Origin: Emiliania huxleyi CCMP1516
Lineage: Eukaryota > Haptophyta > Isochrysidales > Noelaerhabdaceae
Direction of reading: 5' to 3'
Length of the DNA stretch: 64,000 bases
NCBI RefSeq assembly: GCF_000372725.1
Contig: NW_005200170.1
Location: 611,389 to 675,388 of the forward strand
The notes beneath the pieces were generated by a model. It ran no database searches and had not been told where the DNA came from. It saw nothing but the letters and a program-made list of their open reading frames with translations. The stretch's first letter is position 1, and each line of letters begins with the position of its first letter. Both the position numbers and the translations under genes were made by a program. Of this stretch, positions 18,465-29,440 are shown piece after piece.

Positions 18465-20992
18465 CTAGCTGGCCTCGGTCGAGCTGGCCGAGGCTCGCGC
18501 CGGCGGCTGCGTCTTGCTCTTGGTAGGGCTCTTCGGGCTGGCGGAGGGAGACGGAGTCTTTGGGGACCTGCTCACGCCCGGGGGGAGGGGAGCCGCGCGT
18601 CATTCGCCAGCGGCTCTCATTCGCCAGCGGCTAGGTCGAGGGGCGGCGGACTGTTGGCGACCTGAGCCCGGGCACGCCGCCCTCGTCGTCGCCGCAGTCG
18701 AGCAGCGCCTGAGGGGGCGCCGGCCGCCAGGGCCAGAGTACGCCACGCCGGCCGCCAGGGCCAGAGTATGCCACGGGGTGTGTCGTTGAGCTCTCGCCCC
18801 CTCCCCCCTTCAGAGCAGTGCGGAAGGCACCCAGCGGCACCCAGAGCCACAACCCTCGACGCCGCGTGAGTGCCGCGTGAGCGCAGGAGCAGGGCTGGCG
18901 CGTGCAGCGACGGGAGAGCGACGCACGAACGGACGGCCGAACACGCGCTGTCCTTTCGAGTTGCGGGTGTCGAGCCGGGGAATGGACTTCGCCGGCGCGC
19001 GTGCGTCCGCGGGTATGTCTTCCGCAGTGTGTCTGCCGCATGCGTGGGGGGGAACGGCGCCTTGAGCTGAGCGTAGCACTGCTCGAGGTCGTCGTTGACC
19101 AAGACGGCGTCAAAGTTCGCGCCGCCCCGCTCGGTGGCATAGCCAATCTCGGCGGCGGCGTTGGCGAGGCGGCGCTGCACCCTCGCTTCTGTCTCTGTGC
19201 CTCGGCCGCGCAGGCGCGCCTCGAGGGCCTAAAGGAGAAGAGAAGCCGGCGACGTCAAGGCGAGGTGCGGAGGGGGGGGGGGGGGGCCTCCAGGGGGGGG
19301 GGGGAACAAGTGTTTTTTTTACACACACACACTCACGGGGGGGAGCTAGCGTGAGGGTGTGCAAAGTGTGCAAGGCCCCGATCAGAAAGGAGTACCCCCG
19401 GAGGGGGGGTCTCTCCCCCTCGGGGCCTCGCGGGTATTCCGGGGGGGATGGCGTGGAGCACCTCCGGGGGAAAAATTGGGCCAATTGCGCCTCCCTCGAG
19501 GGGGGGGGCCCAAAAACAAAAAGCGGGGCCGGGTTCTAGTTGCGCAACCTGCCGGGGGAAGGAGGGAAGGGGGGGNNNNNNNNNNNNNNNNNNNNNNNNN
19601 NNNNNNNNNNNNNNNNNNNNNNNNNNNNNNNNNNNNNNNNNNNNNNNNNNNNNNNNNNNNNNNNNNNNNNNNNNNAGCAGCGGACAGTCCCAAATGTATT
19701 CGTGCGAGGCAGCCACCTTGGCGGCAACGATGCGACGCAGGCGGCCGCCCTCAGCGGCGAGCTCCAGAAGATGCTCGGCTTGACCTCATGATATGTGTCC
19801 TCACGGGGTCCAGCGATAGAGCCGTATGCGCGCCACACTTCTCGGACTTGCGCCACCCCCGACGGCACACGGACACGCCGCGCCGAACCGTCTCGACACC
19901 AACCATCCTGCACCTTTAGTGCGTACTAATATGTCTCAAAAACTAACTCTAGTTTAAGACTCTCTCTGAGCGACCGTTTCGATGGTCGTCAATGTCACAT
20001 TTTAGGCGCGGTCATGTCATGCAGAGAGTGTTCTCCGCACTCCGCGCAGAGCGCTCCGCTGGCGTGCGTGCAGCACGAGTATGAATCCGGGCGCGCGCTC
20101 ACCGCGCAGCCCCTCCTCTCCATCCCAGCACGGCTCCCATGTCGCTGGCGGCTCACTGGACTCACTGGAGCCCACGTCACCGCGTGCAGCCGCTCGCCGG
20201 TGAAGACGTCGCGGCCGTGCATCACCTTGGGGGCGAGATGGAATTCCCACACTCCCGGGGATCCTCTATTTGTAGAGGGGGGGGCGGAGGGGTGCCTTTC
20301 TCCTTTGCCTTTCTCCTTTGCCGCGCCCTCTGCTCCTTCCTCCAAACCCCTCCTCCAAACCCGGCGGCGGCAGGCAACACACCGCGACGAGCCCGGCCCG
20401 CCTGCGCGCCGATACACTAGGCACATCGCGGCTAATCTCGCCGCATCTCGCCGCATCTCGCCCGGATCTCGCAGCATCTCGGCGGATCTCGCCTTGACGA
20501 GCCGGACGCCCTGCACGTCGATATCCAGGATGCAGATGCAGCCCGCCTGAGCGACCTTCTCGACGGCGGCGCGCGAGGTGCCGTAGAGGTTGCCGTGCAC
20601 GTCCGCGTACTCGAGGAAGTGCCCCGCCTCCACCATCTTCTTCATCGCGCCCAGCTCTGTGAAGTGGTACGCAATACCTGCGGCCGCCGAGGCGTTGTAG
20701 TCACAGCCATGGAACTCCTCCCCCGCAGCGCTTTGCGGTAGGGCGTGCGGAGGGCGCAGCGAGGCCGCGCGATCAGCGGCGGGGCCCTCTCCACCGCTTC
20801 ATCGCAGCCCTAGCAGCAGCCGGGCGGGTGGCACAGCAGCAGCGCACCGTCCTCCTCTCCCGGCCGAGGAGAGCGGGTGGTGTGGGAGACACAGAAGCCG
20901 AAGGAGCCGGGGAAGTCCTTCATGAGCCGCGCAATCAGCGTCCCCTTGCCCACGCCCGACGGCCCAGCCATCACCAGAGGGCGCACGGACAT
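18465..20992 (-). CDS. guanylate kinase, split and apparently missing a middle exon
   Basis: Exon 1 (20848-20992) encodes [17 protein letters not shown] (P-loop) and [19 protein letters not shown] intron (20678-20847) leads to exon 2 (20493-20677): [37 protein letters not shown]. The donor is AAG|GCGAGA. Exon 3 (19061-19228) encodes [20 protein letters not shown] and [12 protein letters not shown], again ending at AAG|GCGCCG. The family motif between exons 2 and 3 (the YIF..PPS strand) was not found; the interval contains a 100-base N gap and an inverted copy of foreign sequence. A Ser/Pro/Lys tail ending at 18465 may be the last exon. Guanylate kinase phosphorylates GMP to GDP. Whether the locus is intact is uncertain because of the assembly problem. 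Confidence 0.75.
19576..19675. other. assembly gap (100 N)
   Basis: Exactly 100 unknown bases of scaffold padding. The sequence on its left (19270-19575) is rich in G and C homopolymers and looks low quality. Confidence 0.99.
19676..19791 (+). pseudogene. 3' fragment of glutaredoxin gene
   Basis: Encodes only the last part of the glutaredoxin ([14 protein letters not shown] to KMLGLTS and stop). It is truncated at the N gap, so the CGYS site is absent. Either an assembly artefact, an alternative haplotype or a real duplicated fragment. Confidence 0.85.
19676..20237 (-). repeat. inverted duplication, copy B
   Basis: Reverse-orientation copy of 14169-14728, about 97-98% identical by eye, lying inside the guanylate kinase gene. 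It starts at the N gap and ends at GGGGGCGAG, immediately before a polylinker-like string. It includes dioxygenase exon 3 (20181-20236, minus) and the glutaredoxin 3' end (19676-19791, plus). Confidence 0.92.
20241..20268. other. cloning-polylinker-like string
   Basis: GAATTC, then eight bases later CCCGGGGATCCTCTA, which equals 15 consecutive bases of the pUC-type SmaI-BamHI-XbaI polylinker. It lies exactly at the junction between copy B and guanylate kinase intron sequence. Confidence 0.5.
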
Positions 20993-21334
20993 GGGCTCGA
21001 GCGCGGCGCAGCAGGGAGGAGCGGCACGGGCGCTGTTGCTGCTGCTGCTACAGGGAGCGGACGAGCGGACTGAGCCTGGGCGAGGAGGAGGTTGTTTGTG
21101 GTGAGGGTGGGAGCTGGAGAGGGGAAGGCACGTTTTTGGTCGCACGCCGTGGTCGCGCCTCTTCAAGGCGCCGCCAGCAACGGTCGCTATAGGACCCCTT
21201 CTTGGGCCTCGTGACTGCCCTTGTTTGCACAAGTTTCGAGATTCGCAAAGCCAGGATGATGACTCGGACATCTCGGTCGCGGCCTGTCGCGCCATGATGG
21301 CGCTAACGTTGCGGTCCCGGTCCTCGTCGAGCTG

Positions 21335-21653
21335 ATGCTCATCTGGGTCACAGGTTGGCCTTTCTTTCCCTACGTATCTTTCCTCGGCGGTGCCTCGTTT
21401 CTTTTCCGTCCGTGTTTTGGGCTCAATCAACCAGGTTTGCCTCTCGCACCCCGTCTGTTTTCCTTTCCCTTTTTCTCTACAGCACCCTCTCTTTTCCTCT
21501 CTATTTTCCATGTTGCTAAGCCAAGCGACGATTATGTGGTGAGAAAGTGCAACGACTGCTCAGGGTGTACCGGGCTTGACTGCTTTGAGACCAACACTTG
21601 CGACTCGAGCGGCCCGGATGGCGTCCCTCTGGCCTGCTGCCGCGCCTCTCCGT

Positions 21654-21696
<43 letters not shown>

Positions 21697-22348
21697 ATCG
21701 CCGTGTCCCTCGATGGAGGGCATCTGCGGAACGGGCACCTCATGGGATGGCAGGCAATGTACGGTGGATTGGCCAGCAATGGGCGACACTGACCTGGGTA
21801 CCTTCTCCTTGTTTGGGACCTTTAGAGTCCCGCTGGGCTACAGTACCCCGAGATACTGGATCGACACTTGGGTCGCATCTGCTGACGAGGTCACTACGTA
21901 CTCCGTCAGCGGCGCCTCGTCGTCTGGTGCGCTCTTGCAATGCAGCACAAAGTACTGCGAGGTGCGCATCTCGATCGGAAGCCTGACCGAGCCGCCTATC
22001 CTTCGCCTGGGACCCAACGTAGAGGCCGCTGTCACTTCCATCAGCGCGAACAATGCCGTCATAATCGTCAAACTAGACAACCCCGACACTCAGTTCTATT
22101 GCGGCGGAAGCGCCTCGACTCGGCAGTGCATCGTGCAGAGGCCGCCGGCTCCTTCGCCGCCACCCTTACCACCACTGAGTCTCTGTACCGAGTACACGCA
22201 GGACCAGCCATGCCCTCCGGGGGAGATTACACCGGGCTTTGGATCCTTTTGCAGCGTGCTTGGCGTTCGGAACCAGTGCCCTGGCTTCTACTGTACCAAC
22301 AACGGTCAGTGCGCATCGCAAAGCTGCAGCGCAAGCAAATGCGTTTGA
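21335..22348 (+). CDS. Cys-rich secreted or surface protein of unknown function
   Basis: 337 residues from the first ATG. A hydrophobic segment (about residues 38-60, ending FHVA) may act as a signal or anchor. A small Cys module follows ([12 protein letters not shown]), then a (SP)n linker, a 150-residue beta-rich domain with paired Cys, a Pro linker, and a final Cys-rich module ([13 protein letters not shown] ... ASKCV). No family recognised. The Ser-Pro linkers and small Cys modules resemble those of the LPMO-like protein at 10067, suggesting a cell-surface glycoprotein. It is divergent from guanylate kinase; the true start could be in an upstream exon. Confidence 0.6.
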
Positions 22349-22435
22349 TTGTAGAAGTGCCCCCGAGAGAGTTGATGTCGCACCTACCCCACCTCGCACA
22401 CAGCGGGTTACCCCGCCAGTTTGCAGGACCCTCGC

Positions 22436-23647
22436 ATGCTGCTGCCAACAACCCGCCTGCAGTCCGCCGGCGTGTCGCTGCTGCTAGCCTCGGGGTGCTG
22501 GCTTGGCGTCGTGCCGCCTGGGCTTGCCGATCCTCCAGCAGAGCCAGCCGCCGTCTCTGCGCCGGCGTCCACCCTGATGACGCTCGAGCAGGTCCGCACC
22601 ATCAGCGCGCTGCAGGAGATGGGGTCGCTGCCGAGCGAAGAGAAGACGGCTCTGCGGCGCGTGTCGCTCGAGAACTCCCAGCTGAAGGACAAGGGCGCGC
22701 TCAAGGTGCTCAAGAGCGGGCAGGAGTACGCGGCCCGTGGCGCCGACCCCGAGACGCAGACGCTCGACGTGGAGGTGCTCCGGAAGGCCGAGGAGCGGTT
22801 CAACCTGCTCGTCGAGGACCTGGCGCCCTCCTTTTCCGGCGGGTACGCCAACCGCGCGAACGTCCGCGTCGCGCTCAAGGACTATGCGGGCGCCGTCGAG
22901 GACTACGAGATGGCGCTGCGGCTCTCGCCACTCTCGGACGATGCGTGGGTCAATTGGCTCAACCGCGGGTCGACGCTGATCGCCCTCGGCCAGCCCGAGC
23001 GCGCGCTGCCCGACCTGCAGCGCTCCGTCGAGCTGAGCAAGGCGGCGGTGGCGTCCGGCGCGAACCAGGCGGAGCAGACTCTCGCGCGTCTCGAACCAAT
23101 CCCAGCGCAATCTCGAGCAATCTCGGGTGACCTCGGGTGATCTCGGCAGGCGGAGAAGCTCTCGCTGCTCGGGCGCGGATCGGCGCTGCACGCGCTCGGC
23201 CGGTGGGAGGCGGCCGCGGCCGACTACGGCGCCGTGGTCAGTAAGGCGCCCAGCGACGTGCAGCCCTTTTGGCTGCGGTGGAGACCGCCTCGGTCCTTCG
23301 GCCCGGCCCCGCCGTCCCACCGACCGCCCGCCCGCGAGCCGGATAGGTACGGGCTCGAGCTGCTCCAGGTGGGCCGGACGCAGGACGCGCTCGGCATCGT
23401 GCGGCGCGTCGCGGCAAAGTTCGACATCGAGCCAGAGTGCCAGCTCGCCCTCTATGCCGCGACGAACGCCGCGGGCGGCGAGCGCGGCACTGCCGAGGCG
23501 CAGCGGCTGTGGAGTGTCGCGCCCGGCGAGGTGAAGCAGCGGGTGGCCGAGCTCGACTTGGCCCAGCGCCAGTGGCCTCCCGCCGCGGCCGACGCCGCGA
23601 GGACCTTCCTGCGTTCCGTGGCCAGCGCGTGGTCGTCTGGCGAGTGA
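22436..23647 (+). CDS. tetratricopeptide-repeat protein, probably organelle-targeted
   Basis: Three exons (22436-23068, 23150-23277, 23347-23647), 353 residues. A hydrophobic leader (VSLLLASGCWLGVVPPGLA) suggests a signal or thylakoid-type transit sequence. TPR helices are visible: GGYANRANVRVALKDYAGAV, WLNRGSTLIALGQPERAL, LGRGSALHALGRWEAAAADY, YGLELLQVGRTQDALGIV. Intron 1 has a GC donor, and CAGGCGGAG.AG.CTCTCG occurs at both its ends. Intron 2 is GT-AG and rejoins WLR|YGLELL. TPR domains mediate protein assembly; similar proteins occur in photosynthetic lineages, but the partner is unknown. It starts only 87 bases after the previous gene. Confidence 0.75.
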
Positions 23648-24444
23648 GAGGTTGGCGCCGGCCTCTGCGATCCGCATCCTCTCGTTTCTCGGCCCCACGG
23701 CCAGATCTGGCGGTCGCAGGTGTGCGGGGCACCTCCGCGTGCTGTAGTGTAGAGTAAGAAAAGCAAGAAGAAAGCGGCGTGAGCGTGAGCCGTGTCCCGT
23801 GAGCCGTTCGTCGAAAAAGTCGGCCCCCAGCGCCCAGCCCCACGGCCCGCGGTGAGCGGTGAGCGTGACGCCCCCGGCGCCCGGTGGCGGGTGGGGGAGC
23901 CCCCGCCGTGCCCGGGTGCGCGCGTGCGGGCGCAGGGCAGCCGGAGGTGTAATTGGGAGTTGCAGTTGTGAACTCGGAGTTTTGCCCCAACTGTCAGAAC
24001 TCGTGTGAGCGCGCTACCGTTTTACTTTTACGCATATGCACACACGCGCTCCGCCCCTCTCCCTCTCCCTCACCCTCACCCTCACCCTCTCCCTCTCCCT
24101 CTCCCTCTCCCTCTCCCTCTCCCTCTCCCTCTCCCTCTCCCTCTCCCTCTCCCTCTCCCTCTCCCTCACCCTCTCCCTCTCCCTCTCCCTCACCCTCTCC
24201 CTCTCCCTCTCCCTCTCCCTCTCCCTCTCCCTCTCCCTCTCCCTCTCCCTCTCCCTCTCCCTCTCCCTCTCCCTCTCCCTCACCCACGGGAGCCGCCCAT
24301 TGCTCGTGTAGGAGGGACTGGCATCGGATGTGTCTTTCCTGCGATCATAGAGCCGTATGTGCGGTGTCGATGTGCGGTGGGGTGCCGGTGGGTCGGCCGC
24401 ACAGCGTCGGCAGGGGTCGGCTGGACGCGCAGCTGGGTGGTGCT
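23648..24444. other. convergent intergenic region with CCCTCT microsatellite
   Basis: Between the TPR protein stop and the 3' end of the TSP3-like gene. It is dominated by a (CTCTCC)n / CACCCT tract at 24054-24285. No coding sequence was recognised; open frames here are by-products of the repeat. Confidence 0.7.
24054..24285 (+). repeat. (CTCTCC)n microsatellite
   Basis: About 230 bases of six-base CTCTCC units with occasional CACCCT variants. Confidence 0.97.
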
Positions 24445-26493
24445 TCACGTTGTTCCGCACCAAGTGGAATCGCGAATGCACGTGTGAGAGCAGGTGGACC
24501 CGGAGGGGCAGACCGCGCAGTCATAGTACGCGTACCTGCAGTCGAATCTGTCCCCTCCACCCCAACAACCCCGGTGGTATTCGTCGTTCGCAACAGGCAT
24601 GTAAGAACTTGCACAGGCGGCGTCGTCCGGCAGGTCGTTGCAGTTGGAGACTTCAGAAGTGTGGGTACAGGTCGGACATGAGCCGCCGTTGTCACAGCAT
24701 TTATTTTGAGCCCAGAGCGAGTTGCAGGCAGTATACGCAGCCACTGTCGGGGCCGGAGTCGGGCTAGGAGTCGGGGTCGGGGTCGGGGCAGGCGTCGGAA
24801 GTTTGAGAAAGTTGGGCGCGCCGTCGCTATCTGTGTCGGCCGTCCCCTCTTCAGCGTCCGGCCTGTTATCGCCGTCCGAGTCGGGGTCGAGGTAGTTCGG
24901 GATGCCGTCGCTGTCGGGGTCGCCATTGCTTTCCTCGGCGTCGCCGATCCCGTCCCCGTCCGAGTCGGGGTCGAGGTGGTTCGGAATACCGTCGTTGTCG
25001 GGGTCGTTGGTGTTGGACTCCTTGGCATCGGGGATGCCGTCGCTGTCCGCGTCGCCATTGCCCTCCTCGGCGTCGGGGATGCCGTCGCCGTCCGAGTCGG
25101 GGTCGAGGTGGTCAGGAATGCCGTCTCCGTCCGAGTCGGCCGTGCCCTCTTCGGCGTCGGGGATGCCGTCATTGTCCGAATCTGCGTCGTTCGCGTCGGC
25201 CGAGCCGTCGCTGTCGGCGTCGTCAGTGTTGGACTCCTGTGAGTCGGGGACGCCGTCGCTGTCGCTGTCCGATGAGCCCTCGTCTGCGTCCGGAATGCCG
25301 TCGCTGTCGCAGTCGGACAGGCGACGCGCCCGCGGAGGGCCGAGGGCGGCCTCCACCGCAGCGGCGTCCACGTCGGAGGCCTCGGCGTCCATGGCGGAGG
25401 CCTCGGAGCCCGCAGCAGGGGCGGCGGGCTGTTGGGAGGGCTCCGGGGGCGAGTTGTAGAAGCGGGAGAAGGCAAAGTGGGTCGAGTGGGCCGAGACCAC
25501 CTCGTACTCCTTTGCCTCGCCGTCGATGGCGCCCTCGGCCATCGCTGCCGTGCGAAAGCGGCCCGACGCGGGATAGTGGTCTTTCATGCCAATCCGCGGC
25601 AGGCCCGGAGTCGAAAATGACTGACCAACGAGTCCGTGTGGCAGGCTCGCCGCCACCGGCCCCTTGGCCCGCAGGGAGATGTCGATCCGGTGAGCTGGGC
25701 CCGAGATCAACCCAGGGTGGGAGCGTGTGCCATGGACGCTGATGATCCACTCGTGGATGGTCCAGGTGGCGGTCGAGTAGCCGACCGCGAATCGCATCTC
25801 TTCGCACTGCTTATCCCACCCCATCCCGAGCACAAAGGGGCGCCCGCCGCAGGTGCCGTTCACTTGATCTGTGCCGGTGTTGAATGAGTTCAGCTTCGAT
25901 GCCCAAAAAGAGGCGGTGGCGATCTCGCCCTTGGGCCGGCTGATGGCAATCACGTGCGCCTCCGTCATCCACGTGCCATCGACAGTCAGCTTACCGCCGT
26001 TCATCCTGAAGGTCGACTCCTCTGTCTTTACGTTGAGAGCGAGCCCGGGCGCAGAGAGAAAATTATAGAGGGCGTTGTGGCGCCCGCGAAAGTCGGCAGT
26101 GCCGCCATGCGCAAAGTGTAGATGCGGGTCTCTGACGCCATTCGCAGTTGGGCAAGCGTCCCCAAACCTGCCGAGACTACTGCCAGCCAGCACGGAGAGC
26201 ATCTGCTGCTCAACCACAAAGCAAACGCGTTGGTGCCTTTCACCGTTCCGTCGAAACTTTCGTAATTCCCGCGTAAAAGGATGGTCTGCCTTCTCCCCCT
26301 TACTTTGCGTTATTTCCCCGGCAGGGCGGGTACGGTAGCCGCGCCGAGGCCTTGAATCCGCCCAGCGGGACACCAGCAACAACGAACGAGTGAACCCCGA
26401 CCGAGCTCGCTCGCATTCGTTCGAGTAAGTAAGCAGTAAGTGCACGCACCACGCAAGGGACGGACGCGCGATGCAGCGCATGGCTGCGCACAC
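24445..26493 (-). CDS. surface protein with thrombospondin type 3-like calcium-binding repeats
   Basis: About 680 residues. Residues about 115-360 form an unrecognised domain ([31 protein letters not shown]) of a type I associate with algal extracellular proteins. Then come about 12 repeats of [13 protein letters not shown] / [11 protein letters not shown], the Asp-rich calcium-coordinating pattern of TSP3 repeats, a (TP)n linker and a Cys-rich C-terminal domain. The upstream ATG gives no clear signal peptide. However, the overlapping frame at 26243 reads [25 protein letters not shown], an excellent signal peptide, so a short intron or indel near 26150-26190 probably joins it to the main frame. 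Extracellular calcium binding would suit a calcifying alga, but no function is proven. Confidence 0.68.
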   Translation of the reverse strand: MCAAMRCIARPSLAWCVHLLLTYSNECERARSGFTRSLLLVSRWADSRPRRGYRTRPAGEITQSKGEKADHPFTRELRKFRRNGERHQRVCFVVEQQMLSVLAGSSLGRFGDACPTANGVRDPHLHFAHGGTADFRGRHNALYNFLSAPGLALNVKTEESTFRMNGGKLTVDGTWMTEAHVIAISRPKGEIATASFWASKLNSFNTGTDQVNGTCGGRPFVLGMGWDKQCEEMRFAVGYSTATWTIHEWIISVHGTRSHPGLISGPAHRIDISLRAKGPVAASLPHGLVGQSFSTPGLPRIGMKDHYPASGRFRTAAMAEGAIDGEAKEYEVVSAHSTHFAFSRFYNSPPEPSQQPAAPAAGSEASAMDAEASDVDAAAVEAALGPPRARRLSDCDSDGIPDADEGSSDSDSDGVPDSQESNTDDADSDGSADANDADSDNDGIPDAEEGTADSDGDGIPDHLDPDSDGDGIPDAEEGNGDADSDGIPDAKESNTNDPDNDGIPNHLDPDSDGDGIGDAEESNGDPDSDGIPNYLDPDSDGDNRPDAEEGTADTDSDGAPNFLKLPTPAPTPTPTPSPTPAPTVAAYTACNSLWAQNKCCDNGGSCPTCTHTSEVSNCNDLPDDAACASSYMPVANDEYHRGCWGGGDRFDCRYAYYDCAVCPSGSTCSHTCIRDSTWCGTT

Positions 26494-27560
26494 GCAATAT
26501 CGAGTGCATGGCGCCGCGGCCGGCCGAGGTGTCGCTCGATCGAGGCCGCCGAGCCCGAGGTGCAGGGGTGGGGGCCGCGCGCCGGCCGGCGCGGTGCCGG
26601 GGCGCGCGGGGGAGCGCGGTCTGTAAATAAATAAATAAAAACGGACACCTCTCTACTGTGAGGTGGGTAAAAAGGAACAGGTCCCCGCCCTTGCGATCTT
26701 TGTGCAGGGTTCTTTGTGGGTGTGGTCGGCGACTAGCCGGGGTCGTCCTCCCGATGGGGGACTAGCACTAGCCGTCTTCCACATGGTCCCGCGGGTCCCT
26801 GCTGCTCCTAATCTCTTCGTACATCCTCCTGCTGATCTCCGCAAAGTCCTGCTCCCTCCCTCGTCTCGCCCTGCGCGTCTGCTCCGCCTCACCGTCTTCT
26901 GCCCTGCGTCGTCTGGCGACGGGTCCTCCATAGTCGGTCGAGGTCGCCGCCCTCCTCGTGCCTCTTCCCAACGTTCCCTCGGCGGCCGATGCCGTCTGCT
27001 CCGGCTCCCCAGTCCCCGGGTCTGCCCTGCTCTCGTCTGCGCTAGTTTCTGCTTCGTCACCACCGGCGTCTCTCCTCTTCCTTCTCCCCTTCTTGTATGC
27101 TTTGCACATCGCGTCGATTCCTTTTCGCGTGAGCACCAGCCTGAAGCCCGCCCAGCAGCTGAACCGCTCCCTAAGTCGAAGGAGCATCATCAGTCTCACC
27201 CACTTCGCTCGCTGCCCACTGTCTCCGCTCCCTCCCGCTTGAGCTGCCGTCGCGGCCCTCGTTCGTCCCACTGGCCTGCGTTATCCCTCCTCCTCCGCGA
27301 CTCCCTCAAGGCCGGCCGAGCCTCTTTCCACCCAGTGAAGAGCTTCCTCAGCCACTCGTCACTCGAGATGTGTTCCTCTCTATACTCTACTTTATCTTCA
27401 TTATGCGCGCCGTAGCCTCATCATTGACGGTGCGGTCTCTGAGTCTCTGTGCCCCGGATCGCTTCCGCTGAGTTCTGTGTCTGAATGTTTTCGCGTGGTG
27501 TGTTGTGGACGGGTGTGGGAAGTGCATGCTGTTACTTACAAATGAAGGCCCGGGCTCACC
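26494..27560. other. intergenic region with weak open frame
   Basis: Starts with TAAATAAATAAATAAAAA plus CGGACAC at 26624-26648, shared with 12047. Bases 26768-27271 (-) form a 167-codon frame whose middle reads RERFSCWAGFRLVLTRKGID and is otherwise Arg/Glu-rich; the adjoining sequence on another frame (SDEWLRKLFTGWKEA) looks coding. It could be a decayed mobile-element gene; not identified. Confidence 0.3.
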
Positions 27561-28100
27561 TCACGGGCGCAACACGGCGCCAACCTCGCCCACAGCGGGC
27601 GCGAGAGACGACAGCTCGCGCACGAGCAACGTCACGATCGCCTTCTCTGAGAAGGTCTTCGGCACGTACTGTCCCTCCGAAAAGCGCGCGACCAGGAGCG
27701 CACCACCGCCGTCCTCGTCGACGGGCTCGTCGATTATGAAGCGCAGCCCGCCGTCCGTCCCGCCTTTGGCATCGCTCGGCTTCCGACGAAAGCGGAGCTC
27801 AACCATGCGGGGCGGGCCCGGGACGGGTTGCCACACCATCGGCTGCACTGGCAACGCAGCGCTGAACGGCAGGCGGCACAACCACTGCTGCAGCTCGCGC
27901 GGGTTCAGGGCACCGAACGACACCTTTAGTAAGACGTCAGCAGCGAGGCCACCTCCAAGGGCCGAGCAGTGCGCACGCGCAGGCGCCACTGGGTGTACTG
28001 GAGCTGGAAAGTGCGGCCCGCGCACGGTGCATGTTGTGAGGAAGATGACGGCGCGGTGCATGTTGAGCGGCAAGCAGCTCGTCCCTTCCACAATTGATGT
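27561..28100 (-). CDS. conserved-looking protein of unknown function (partial)
   Basis: The frame 27561-28166 ends with a natural-looking domain: LNPRELQQWLCRLPF, LPVQPMVWQPVPG, VELRFRRKPSDAKGGTDGG, ARFSEGQYVPKTFSEKAIV. Upstream, another frame gives FQLQYTQWRLRVRTARPLE, which would join to VSFGALNPREL if a very short intron (about 29 bases, GTGGCC...TAAAG) is removed. The start and any earlier exons were not located. No family recognised; the mixed beta/alpha pattern suggests a folded domain. Confidence 0.5.
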   Translation of the reverse strand, partial: TSIVEGTSCLPLNMHRAVIFLTTCTVRGPHFPAPVHPVAPARAHCSALGGGLAADVLLKVSFGALNPRELQQWLCRLPFSAALPVQPMVWQPVPGPPRMVELRFRRKPSDAKGGTDGGLRFIIDEPVDEDGGGALLVARFSEGQYVPKTFSEKAIVTLLVRELSSLAPAVGEVGAVLRP

Positions 28101-28713
28101 GTAGTCCGCCGCACCGTCGTCTCCCGCCGGCGCGTTCCTCTGGGTTCCCAACGATTGGAAACCCACGGGCGATGCCGCAGCCCATGTCGCTGTGAATTTG
28201 CGTGAGCTCTGTGTCCTGATTTGCCAACAACAGACCTAAAGAAAATAACATCGATGGGGATATGAGAGGCAGGCAGCGCAAGAGGTGAGGACGACGCTGC
28301 ACAACGGCGCTGGCCCGAGCATTTTTTTCTGCCATTCACAGACCTAGCTATTGAGAAGAAAATACGTGAGATGGCGCTGTGCGCTGGTCTATGAGGTTGA
28401 GGTGCGAGCCCTGGACGCTGGAGGCCTCTACATAAACGCACAACCCCGGGCCGCGGCCCAAAGGTGGGTTCGGGTTGTGCAGTGTGTGTTGTCTGAAAAG
28501 GGTCGACTCCGCATGGAGGTACGGGACCCCCTCGATCACACAGACCTTGTTTTATTGACCGCGATAATTATCGTTTATGCTTTATCGAGAAAAGAATTTT
28601 GCAAAAACTCCCTCACGAAATACCTCCTCGCTCCTGAGACCTGACCCTCCTGGCGCTGCGCGCTGGTCTCATAGCAACAACAATTGCATGTTGTGTACTC
28701 GCGACCGCACCTC
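28101..28713. other. intergenic or intronic sequence
   Basis: Less GC-rich DNA containing an inverted repeat GCACAACCC / GGGTTGTGC around 28437-28482 that can form a hairpin. I considered and rejected a tRNA. May include 5' exons of the unknown gene at 27561. Confidence 0.35.
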
Positions 28714-29440
28714 TCAGTTGCCCGACATGTAAATGGTCGTCACTAGCCACCGCGGCACCGTCGCCTCGCCCACCGCGGCCGGCGCGAGGACGAGGTTGAC
28801 GAAGAGGTCGCGCCAGTTGGCTCCTAGCGCCGAAGGTCCGATGTGGTGAGCGGGATACCGAGAGGGAGGGTGGGTGAGGGCGCGAGAGGGAGGAGGGGCA
28901 GCGCGCGCCGTCGCGCCGGACGAGCAGCTTCTGGGCCGCGCTGCGGCTGAGGTTCGACATGTCGGGTGGGCCCATCGCCTTCCACTCCTCGAGCGCGGTG
29001 AGAGTCTCGTACCCCACCCCCGTGGCGTCAGCGGCGAGGAATTCGCGGAGCTCCGCCGGCGAGCCGAAGCTGCCGGGCTGAAGCTGGCCGAGCGAGTCGA
29101 TGCACCCCGAGCTGTCCTGGTCTGACACCGCGAAGCCGAGCAGCACCCGAAGCCCCGCCTCTGGATCCTGCGCAATGGAGCGCATCACGTAGTCAATCAC
29201 ATCGGCGGGTCCCATCTGGTCCGCGCCGACCTCGTCCGGGCCGAGCGGACGCAGCACGCTCTTGTGGTCGGTCTGCAGGCGCGATCGCAGCGAAGCCATC
29301 AGGTCGTCGTCGGAGGTCAGGCGTGGCGAGGGCGCCCTCTGGACAGCGGCACGCGGCATACAATCGCCGCCGCGCAGTTGCAGCGCTTCGCCGATGGCGA
29401 CTGCGGCGAGGAGAACGCAGCAGCAGCTTCTACGCCGCAT
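28714..29440 (-). CDS. unknown protein with signal/plastid-type leader
   Basis: Two exons (28909-29440 and 28714-28823), 213 residues. The ATG at 29440 gives MRRRSCCCVLLAAVAIGEA then LQLRGG, a signal-peptide plus transit-like start. The body reads LRPLGPDEVGADQMGPADVI, CIDSLGQLQPGSFGSP, TLTALEEWKAMGPP and ends ANWRDLFVNLVLAP..RWLVTTIYMSGN. The intron (28824-28908) has donor GACG|GCGCGC and rejoins RRDG|ANWRDLF in frame. I do not recognise the family; the strong leader suggests plastid or secretory location. Confidence 0.62.

Noticed and set aside
19676-19791. Second functional glutaredoxin gene
   Set aside because: Only the 3' part is present, the active site is missing, and it lies at an assembly gap within an inverted copy.
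24054-24311. Poly Ser-Leu, Ser-Pro and Glu-Gly frames over the CCCTCT microsatellite
   Set aside because: Pure repeat translation on both strands.
27601-27740. Forward-strand Arg-rich frame
   Set aside because: Opposite strand of the better-supported unknown protein at 27561.
28437-28482. tRNA-like sequence with matching ends and GGTTCGG
   Set aside because: The paired ends are only about 45 bases apart; no D or anticodon arm can be formed.
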